Positions 7,250 through 12,140 of a stretch of DNA of 23,650 nt are shown here, one piece after another. The stretch's first letter is position 1. Each line of letters starts with the position of its first letter. The position numbers and the translations under genes are program-made. The notes under the pieces were generated by a model. That model was not told the origin of the DNA and ran no database searches. It worked only from the letters and a program-made list of their open reading frames with translations. The DNA comes from a virus. Location: the IMG/VR virus record IMGVR_UViG_3300015245_000079, positions 1-23,650 of that record; one strand, given 5' to 3'.

Positions 7250-7279
7250 TTGACACGTGATTTGTGGTTGAAGTAGCCT
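7250..7279 (+). promoter_or_regulatory. sigma-70-like promoter candidate
   Basis: A perfect TTGACA at 7250-7255, then 18 bases, then TAGCCT at 7274-7279, which keeps the T1, A2 and T6 of TATAAT. It lies in one of the few non-coding gaps, 31 bases before the sigma-like gene, where a new transcription unit would be expected. The -10 is weak, so an activator or the phage's own factor might be needed. Confidence 0.4.
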
Positions 7280-7291
7280 TTTGATTGTCTG

Positions 7292-7307
7292 AGCCTATCA
7301 GGAGGCT
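7292..7307 (+). promoter_or_regulatory. small hairpin overlapping a ribosome site
   Basis: AGCCT (7292-7296) can pair with AGGCT (7303-7307) across a six-base loop. The Shine-Dalgarno AGGAGG of the following gene occupies 7300-7305, so half of it is in the stem. The AGGAGG also fixes the unusual TTG start at 7311 with a spacing of five bases. A five-pair stem is weak, so any effect would be modest. Confidence 0.3.
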
Positions 7308-7310
7308 GCT

Positions 7311-7862
7311 TTGCCACAAAAACGGGTGCGTGCTAGATTGGCATTCACGCCGATCTGGGAGGGGGTTATCAGGGGTTGGGCCAAGAAATTCATATCAAAA
7401 AATCGGTGGCGCTGTGACTCCATCCACAACTTTGATGATCTGCTGAATGACGCCTACCTTACCTTCATACGGGTAGCTGAACGCTACCCACGGGTCATGG
7501 ACCCACCTCATTTCATGGCCCTATACAAAACCGCCATGCGTAATGAGATGCATGATCGGGCACGCTATGTGCAGCGCAAAAGGCCAGTTCACGCTGAATT
7601 GTCTGATGATGTGTCTGACCTGTTTGATGATCGTATGGGTGAAGTTACGAACGGAGGCCACTTCAACCTGTTGATGGCTGAGGCCCCACCTGAGGTAAGG
7701 CTCGCCCTCACCCTGTTGTCTGAACAACCTGAAGCCCTACGCGACCCTGCCAAGCGCCCAAAGAACCGTGAGAACTTGAATATGAGGCTCCGACGTATTT
7801 TGGGCATAGAGTTTGATTTTGTCGGTGCATTTAAAACGTTGCTGGCCAAGGAGCCTACATGA
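7311..7862 (+). CDS. sigma-70 region 2-like phage sigma factor
   Basis: A 183-residue protein started at TTG 7311 on the strength of AGGAGG at 7300-7305. Residues about 40-90 resemble sigma-70 region 2: FDDLLNDAYLTFIRVAERYP, then PPHFMALYKTAMRNEMHDR and ARYVQRKR, that is the core-binding acidic helix followed by the basic, aromatic -10-recognition helix. The C-terminal part is shorter and does not show an obvious region 4 helix-turn-helix (the ENLNMRLRRILG segment is the best candidate). It may redirect host RNA polymerase to later phage promoters. It has its own promoter candidate and ends in an ATGA overlap with the HAD gene, inside a repeated AAGGAGCCTRCATGA motif. Confidence 0.65.
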   Translation: MPQKRVRARLAFTPIWEGVIRGWAKKFISKNRWRCDSIHNFDDLLNDAYLTFIRVAERYPRVMDPPHFMALYKTAMRNEMHDRARYVQRKRPVHAELSDDVSDLFDDRMGEVTNGGHFNLLMAEAPPEVRLALTLLSEQPEALRDPAKRPKNRENLNMRLRRILGIEFDFVGAFKTLLAKEPT

Positions 7863-8266
7863 GTAAACCCATCCTGTGCCTGGATTTCGACGGCGTCATT
7901 CACAGCTATGTGAGCGGCTGGAAGGGTGCCAATATTATTCCTGATCCCCCCGTTGATGGGGCCATTGATTTCATTTCACGAGCGTTGGAGCACTTCAAAG
8001 TAGCAATCTATTCGTCGCGTTCAGGTCAGCCCGATGGGATTTATTCAATGAGGAAATGGCTTCGACTTCATTGGCTTGAGGCGGGCCTGCCCGGCGAGAC
8101 AGAGATGGAAATTGAGTGGCCAACCGAGAAGCCAGCCGCTTTCATTACGATTGACGATCGCGCGTTGACATTTGATGGCACTTGGCCAGCAATCGAAGAG
8201 TTGAAGAAATTCAAGCCGTGGAATAAGCGAGATCCCAAAACCGCATCAGTGCGGGGCGAGAAATGA
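7859..8266 (+). CDS. HAD-superfamily phosphatase
   Basis: A 135-residue HAD-fold hydrolase. Motif I is LDFDGVIHSY with nucleophile D9 and acid D11; motif II is the serine of AIYSSRSGQ; the acidic motif near the C-terminus is FITIDD99-100RALTF. This compact layout is common in phage polynucleotide 5'/3'-phosphatase-like or nucleotidase-like proteins, where the product often has DDRAL in motif IV. The conserved Lys of motif III is not obvious. A strong ribosome site AAGGAGCC lies within the end of the sigma-like gene. The C-terminal TASVRG is repeated at the end of the next gene. Confidence 0.78.
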   Translation: MSKPILCLDFDGVIHSYVSGWKGANIIPDPPVDGAIDFISRALEHFKVAIYSSRSGQPDGIYSMRKWLRLHWLEAGLPGETEMEIEWPTEKPAAFITIDDRALTFDGTWPAIEELKKFKPWNKRDPKTASVRGEK

Positions 8267-8429
8267 GCCGAATTGAGGTTATCTATAAGGCGGTGGTTGA
8301 GCATGAAAAATGCTTCGTGCCGTGCGCCTGCTTTAATGTGCCGCATAAAGGATCATGCAGATCGCTCGCCGACAAAATCGCTGTGGCGTTAGTCGAGCAT
8401 GACGCGCAAACCGCATCAGTACGGGGTGA
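8238..8429 (+). repeat. 22-bp direct repeat with a hairpin core
   Basis: AAACCGCATCAGTGCGGGG followed by CGA at 8238-8259 recurs at 8408-8429 with two changes (G to A and C to T), 170 bases apart. The first copy contains CCGCA-TCAG-TGCGG, a perfect five-pair inverted repeat; in the second copy one pair is broken. Both copies encode TASVRG in frame near the ends of successive genes. Confidence 0.6.
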
Positions 8430-8475
8430 CGACAATCAGATTTTAACTCAAGACAAAGGCAAGGAGCCTGCATGA
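8263..8475 (+). CDS. small hypothetical protein
   Basis: A 70-residue protein: MSRIEVIYKAVVEHEKCFVP, then a cysteine cluster (C-A-C with another C after HKGS) in its first half, then an ADKIAVALVEHDAQ helix. Three cysteines and two histidines close together could bind a metal, but the spacing fits no finger that I know. Its C-terminus repeats the TASVRG of the upstream HAD protein, and its end carries the same AAGGAGCC ribosome site for the next gene, so the gene may have arisen by local duplication or insertion. Starts with an ATGA overlap. Confidence 0.55.
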   Translation: MSRIEVIYKAVVEHEKCFVPCACFNVPHKGSCRSLADKIAVALVEHDAQTASVRGDDNQILTQDKGKEPA

Positions 8476-9296
8476 CAAGCGAAGTTGAAACTGAGATTGT
8501 TAAAGCTGCCAGCTTCAAGCCTACCAAAATAGCACTTAAGGATCGGCAGGAGTACCTTGCCAGCCTTGTGCGCTCCGTGGACAAAATGTCCGAGGATGAC
8601 TTTGACACATTGAGTGATGATGCAGCTGACTGGATTACCAGCGCTATAGCTGCCATGAACAAAAAAAGGGAAATCCCTGACTTTATTGATGACGACGATG
8701 AAGAGACTGATGATGACACCGATATCAAGGCTGAAGCCGAAGCTGAGGATGCCCCCCCTGATGAAGAGGGTGACGATGCTGAGGAGGCGGATGAAGACAA
8801 TAAGGGAGATACAGAAGAAGCGAACTCTGAAACAGAGGATGACGTCGAGCAGGATCCTGACGAGGATACTGATGGAGGCAACGAGGCCGAGGCCGATGAA
8901 GATGACGAATCTGAAAATGAGGCCCGTGAAGCGGCAGCCGACAAAAAGCGGCGTGCTAAATCACCTCAGGCATCAAATCTAGCTGAAGACGCTTACAAAG
9001 CTGAAGTTAAAAAGCAAAAGTCAAAAGAGAAAAGTGGTGATGTAGCCCGCTATGCCCCAGGCAAGATAACTGGCGAGAAGGACCGCTACGGGATCACTAT
9101 TGGCACCAAAACCCACGATGCTATTCTCCTGTATGAAAAAGGCGCTACTATCAATCAGGTCAGCGAGGCACTGGGTGGGCGCCATCGTAACATCCTTAAA
9201 AAGCTGGCTGCGGAAGGTCACAAGCTAGAAAAAGATGGCAGCACATGGAAGATAACCCACAAAAGTGATGTTGCCAAAAAGGCAAAGAAAAAATGA
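8472..9296 (+). CDS. acidic-linker protein with C-terminal helix-turn-helix
   Basis: A 274-residue protein in three parts. Residues 1-65 form a helical N-terminal domain (QEYLASLVRSVDKMSEDDFD). Residues about 70-150 are an extreme Asp/Glu-rich low-complexity tract, followed by a Lys/Arg-rich segment. Residues about 195-265 form a compact domain with a likely helix-turn-helix (TKTHDAILLYEKGATINQVS, then EALGGRHRNILKKL) and a basic tail ending KKAKKK. Alternating charge and the small DNA-binding domain suggest a nucleic-acid-binding or chromatin-like protein, possibly a transcription regulator paired with the nearby sigma-like factor. Start overlaps the previous gene and has a strong AAGGAG site. 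Confidence 0.7.
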   Translation: MTSEVETEIVKAASFKPTKIALKDRQEYLASLVRSVDKMSEDDFDTLSDDAADWITSAIAAMNKKREIPDFIDDDDEETDDDTDIKAEAEAEDAPPDEEGDDAEEADEDNKGDTEEANSETEDDVEQDPDEDTDGGNEAEADEDDESENEAREAAADKKRRAKSPQASNLAEDAYKAEVKKQKSKEKSGDVARYAPGKITGEKDRYGITIGTKTHDAILLYEKGATINQVSEALGGRHRNILKKLAAEGHKLEKDGSTWKITHKSDVAKKAKKK

Positions 9297-9457
9297 ACCG
9301 TCTTCAGGACTACCTAAAAGATGATAGGCAGTGGCGACGTGACTTGCGCATAGAGCATGCTAAGCATCAAATGCGCAGCATTGCCGATCAGGATGAAAAA
9401 GATTTCTGGAAATCAGTGCTGAAAGCCAATGCAAGGGATGCACATGAAGCCAAATGA
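9293..9457 (+). CDS. 54-residue charged hypothetical protein
   Basis: A short frame starting at ATG 9293 within the stop of the acidic protein (ATGA) and ending in TGA 9455-9457. The product, MNRLQDYLKDDRQWRRDLRI onward, is a highly charged, almost entirely helical polypeptide with no cysteine and no membrane segment. The coupled start and the absence of any other gene in this interval support it. Function unknown. Confidence 0.5.
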   Translation: MNRLQDYLKDDRQWRRDLRIEHAKHQMRSIADQDEKDFWKSVLKANARDAHEAK

Positions 9458-9671
9458 CTTACCACCCATCCTGACCACTCAGGTCAGCATGAACATCAAC
9501 CAGAACGGCACCACGGTTATCTTTGGCAATCAGGACCCCAATGGCAAGGACGTACTTTGGCACAGTAGTGTCTTTTTCCCAGGGACGAGCGTGATGGCAT
9601 TGCGCGACATGATTACCAATCTGGTGGCCGATCATCAGAAAAATGCCAGCAAGATCGTTCAACCCAACTGA
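9444..9671 (+). CDS. small hypothetical protein
   Basis: A 75-residue protein, MKPNDLPPILTTQVSMNINQ onward, looking like a beta-sheet (TTVIFGNQDPNGKDVLWHSS) followed by one helix (VMALRDMITNLVADHQ). ATG 9444 was chosen because AAGGGA ends six bases before it; in-frame ATGs at 9429 and 9438 are alternatives. It overlaps the preceding small gene by 14 bases. No family recognised. Confidence 0.6.
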   Translation: MKPNDLPPILTTQVSMNINQNGTTVIFGNQDPNGKDVLWHSSVFFPGTSVMALRDMITNLVADHQKNASKIVQPN

Positions 9672-9672
9672 G

Positions 9673-10569
9673 ATGCTGTACAAAACCCCAGACAAGGCTT
9701 CAGGCAAAATTCTCAAACGCAGCCGACCGCTTTTGATTTCGCCAAAAGATGGATATCAGCGGCCGGGGCCTGGGAAGGCTTGGTTTCAAACAACGACAAC
9801 GATATGGAGAGTCGACGAGTTGATACGCCGATCAGTGCGTGATTGGCGGCGGCTGATGAATGAAACCGGGCACACTGGGTCGAGGTCAGGGACTTTCAGG
9901 AAGGATCACGATAGTGTCTACACCGGAACGCACTCCTCATTCGCTGCTCCTTTGGTTGAATGGATTTTGCTGCGGTATGGGGGCAGCAGTGGGGCTACAA
10001 TATTGGATGCTTTCGCGGGGGGATCTCCTCGCGCTGTTATTAGCTGTATTATGGGCTTACGTTACATTGGAATCGATATTCGGATTGATCAAATTAAAGA
10101 AAATGAGGCAACCCTGAAGGAACTGGGCCTGAAAGGTGCTACCTATATTCACGGTGATGGGCGCTTCATACCTGACGATGTTGGCCCCTTTGATGTGGCT
10201 CTGACGTGCCCTCCCTATTTCGATTTGGAGCAGTACAGTGACCAACCTGATGATCTAAGCAATCTAGGTAGCTACGAGGAATTCATTGCTGGCATATACT
10301 TCAGTGCGATGTCTCACTTCAAAGTCATGAAGCCTGGGGCTTTTGTATGCTGGGTCGTAGGTCCATTCAGGTCCAAAAAGACTGGCGAGTTGATTAACTT
10401 CCCAGGTCACACAATTGAAGCTTTTCGCGAAGCGGGATTTATCTACTGGCAGGATGTTATATTATCCAAAAATTTTGGCAGTGCAGCGAAAAGAAGCACG
10501 AATGCTTGGAAAGGTCTAAAGCTCGTTCCAATACACGAACATCTCCTGGTCTTCAGAAAGCCAAAATGA
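9673..10569 (+). CDS. DNA methyltransferase (N6-adenine or N4-cytosine type)
   Basis: A SAM-dependent DNA methylase of 298 residues from ATG 9673, one base after the previous stop; ATG 9643 would add ten. Motif I, the SAM-binding loop, is ILD112AFAGGSPR, followed by a YIGIDIR strand end; the catalytic motif IV is TCP180PYFDLEQYSD. The order I then IV and the PPY core fit amino-methyltransferases. The pattern of motif IV, the VVGPFRSKKTGELINFPGHT strand and the C-terminal HEHLLVF strand all match stand-alone phage DNA methylases. It probably protects phage DNA from restriction or marks it; no partner endonuclease is adjacent, and the target site is unknown. Confidence 0.85.
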   Translation: MLYKTPDKASGKILKRSRPLLISPKDGYQRPGPGKAWFQTTTTIWRVDELIRRSVRDWRRLMNETGHTGSRSGTFRKDHDSVYTGTHSSFAAPLVEWILLRYGGSSGATILDAFAGGSPRAVISCIMGLRYIGIDIRIDQIKENEATLKELGLKGATYIHGDGRFIPDDVGPFDVALTCPPYFDLEQYSDQPDDLSNLGSYEEFIAGIYFSAMSHFKVMKPGAFVCWVVGPFRSKKTGELINFPGHTIEAFREAGFIYWQDVILSKNFGSAAKRSTNAWKGLKLVPIHEHLLVFRKPK

Positions 10570-10811
10570 AAGCAACCCCCAGTGACGTATTCTATATTGT
10601 AGGTGAAAAGGATTTGAACGGTTTTATTGATCTTGCTTCAGAGGGCAAAGAAACATATTCACTGAATGAGGCGGTTGACGTGGCAAATGGTTACGCTATG
10701 GACCACCACGGTACCCCATGGATCATTGAGTGCCGATGCGTAAAACAGATTAAACGCGGCAAAACTTGGGATCCTAAAAAGCGATTAGAGGGTTACGATG
10801 AACAGGGCTGA
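10566..10811 (+). CDS. small hypothetical protein
   Basis: An 81-residue protein beginning at ATG 10566 by ATGA overlap with the methylase stop; the frame is open further upstream but that would bury it in the methylase. It looks like a compact alpha/beta fold: DVFYIVGEKDLNGFIDLASE, then YSLNEAVDVANGYAMDHHG, then PWIIECRCVKQIKRGKTWDP. The helix-strand arrangement resembles small phage proteins that accompany replication genes, but I recognise no family. The stop falls 14 bases inside the sliding-clamp gene. Confidence 0.6.
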   Translation: MKATPSDVFYIVGEKDLNGFIDLASEGKETYSLNEAVDVANGYAMDHHGTPWIIECRCVKQIKRGKTWDPKKRLEGYDEQG

Positions 10812-11829
10812 ACTAGTTGACACACTTACCCTGGTTGGCCGTGCTTTGGCTGAAACCAACCTGGTCCCAATACATCAGTGTTTCATGTTTAGAGGCCGAT
10901 CAGTAGCCGCCTTCAACGATCAAATTGGGCTTATTGCTCCCTGCAAAACCAGCGAAGCATTTGCAATTCACGGCCCCACGCTGCTGGGTCTGCTCAGTAA
11001 TAGCCAGGGTGAGGACGTTGAATTCACGCTTGAAGAGCATGATTGCATCATCAAAACCGGCCGTAGCACTTTCAAGCTGCCCTGGTTCCCTGAAACAGAC
11101 TTTCTGATTGAGGAACCTGAGGACAAGTGGCACAGCAAAATGGCCCTCACTGATGAAGCCCTGAAAGGGATCAGTTACTGCCTCCCAACTGCCTCACGTG
11201 AGGACACGCAACGGGCACTCAATGGTGTCTGCTTCAACGGTGTCACCCATACCCTTTATTCGTGTGATGGGGATGTCCTGACCCGCTACACGCTCAATAA
11301 AAACATGAAGGCTGCATCCGTCAGCTTGCTGCCCATTGCCTACTGTGAGTCCCTCCTGAAAGTGGCTGAAGCGGTAGGTGAGAACACTGCATTTGAATTA
11401 GATGTCAATCATGACTGGGCCAAAGCTGAGATTGGCACCTATGTTGTCTATGGGCGCCTGACTGAAAACAAAACCCCATTTGATTTCGCCAACCTTGTGA
11501 CCAAAACCCTGCAATCAAAGCCGCACTACGTGGCGGTCCCTGAGGGCCTGAATGAGGCTCTGACACGGGCACGGGTTATAGCTGACCCTGAAACGGCCAA
11601 GACAGCATTAGCAATTGAAAAGGGCCGGCTGCGCCTGCTGACCCAAACCCATCACGGCATCGTCAGGGATTCAGTACCTATGCCAGATCACCCTGATGTT
11701 GAGGCCAGTGTCAGCTCTGCACTAGTTCAGCGCGCCATAGGTTTGTGCAATGAGATGGCAATCATGGATAACGCTACTGCTTATCAGAATGGGATACTAT
11801 TCCAATTAGTCAGCAATATGGATAAATAA
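10798..11829 (+). CDS. dnaN: DNA polymerase sliding clamp (beta-like)
   Basis: A 343-residue protein with the internal repeat architecture of the bacterial beta clamp. The most recognisable stretch is REDTQRALNGVCFNG followed by LYSCDGDVLTRYTL, matching the R-x2-LNGV and TDG-hRL signatures of the second domain. The PIHQCFMFRGRSVAAFND start and the C-terminal TAYQNGILFQLVSNM strand fit the first and last domains. It is somewhat shorter than the roughly 366-residue cellular protein. It should encircle DNA and tether the UDG-polymerase encoded next door, loaded by the DnaX-like ATPase about 4 kb downstream. Confidence 0.83.
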   Translation: MNRAELVDTLTLVGRALAETNLVPIHQCFMFRGRSVAAFNDQIGLIAPCKTSEAFAIHGPTLLGLLSNSQGEDVEFTLEEHDCIIKTGRSTFKLPWFPETDFLIEEPEDKWHSKMALTDEALKGISYCLPTASREDTQRALNGVCFNGVTHTLYSCDGDVLTRYTLNKNMKAASVSLLPIAYCESLLKVAEAVGENTAFELDVNHDWAKAEIGTYVVYGRLTENKTPFDFANLVTKTLQSKPHYVAVPEGLNEALTRARVIADPETAKTALAIEKGRLRLLTQTHHGIVRDSVPMPDHPDVEASVSSALVQRAIGLCNEMAIMDNATAYQNGILFQLVSNMDK

Positions 11830-11831
11830 GC

Positions 11832-12140
11832 ATGGCCCCAACCTATATCACAGATATTCAAACCATAATTGATGCCACAGCAGCGCACCTTGGCATCTCA
11901 GCCGAGGTTATCAAAAGCCCAATTGATCGAACTACCCCTGTTTCGTATGCCCGTCATGTGGCACAGTACCTAGCATGCACCATGAGCTACAAATCCAAAC
12001 GCTACATTGCTGAGCAATTTAATTGCAAAGATCACTCGTCAGTGCTGAGGGCTGTCAATAAAATAGGGCTGCTGGCATTGTCAGACCGCAAGACCAGGAA
12101 CGACGTAGCTACTATCAAGCAAACCCTGATGAAGCCTTGA
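11832..12140 (+). CDS. stand-alone DnaA domain IV-like DNA-binding protein
   Basis: A 102-residue protein consisting almost only of the C-terminal DnaA helix-turn-helix domain. The signature is YARHVAQYLACTMSYKSKRY, then IAEQFN, then the hallmark CKDHSSVLRAVNKI at about 65-78, which corresponds to the RDHTTV-type recognition loop of DnaA. The AAA+ ATPase and N-terminal domains are absent. It might recognise an origin, recruit or exclude host DnaA, or act as a transcription repressor. It sits between clamp and polymerase genes, two bases after the clamp stop, and its TGA overlaps the TTG start of the polymerase. Confidence 0.8.
   Translation: MAPTYITDIQTIIDATAAHLGISAEVIKSPIDRTTPVSYARHVAQYLACTMSYKSKRYIAEQFNCKDHSSVLRAVNKIGLLALSDRKTRNDVATIKQTLMKP

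Noticed and set aside
8333-8944. 203-codon serine-rich frame on the minus strand
   Set aside because: It is the antisense of the Asp/Glu-rich tract; GAT/GAA/GAG codons read backwards give Ser/Leu-rich open frames. The + strand gene is coupled at both ends.
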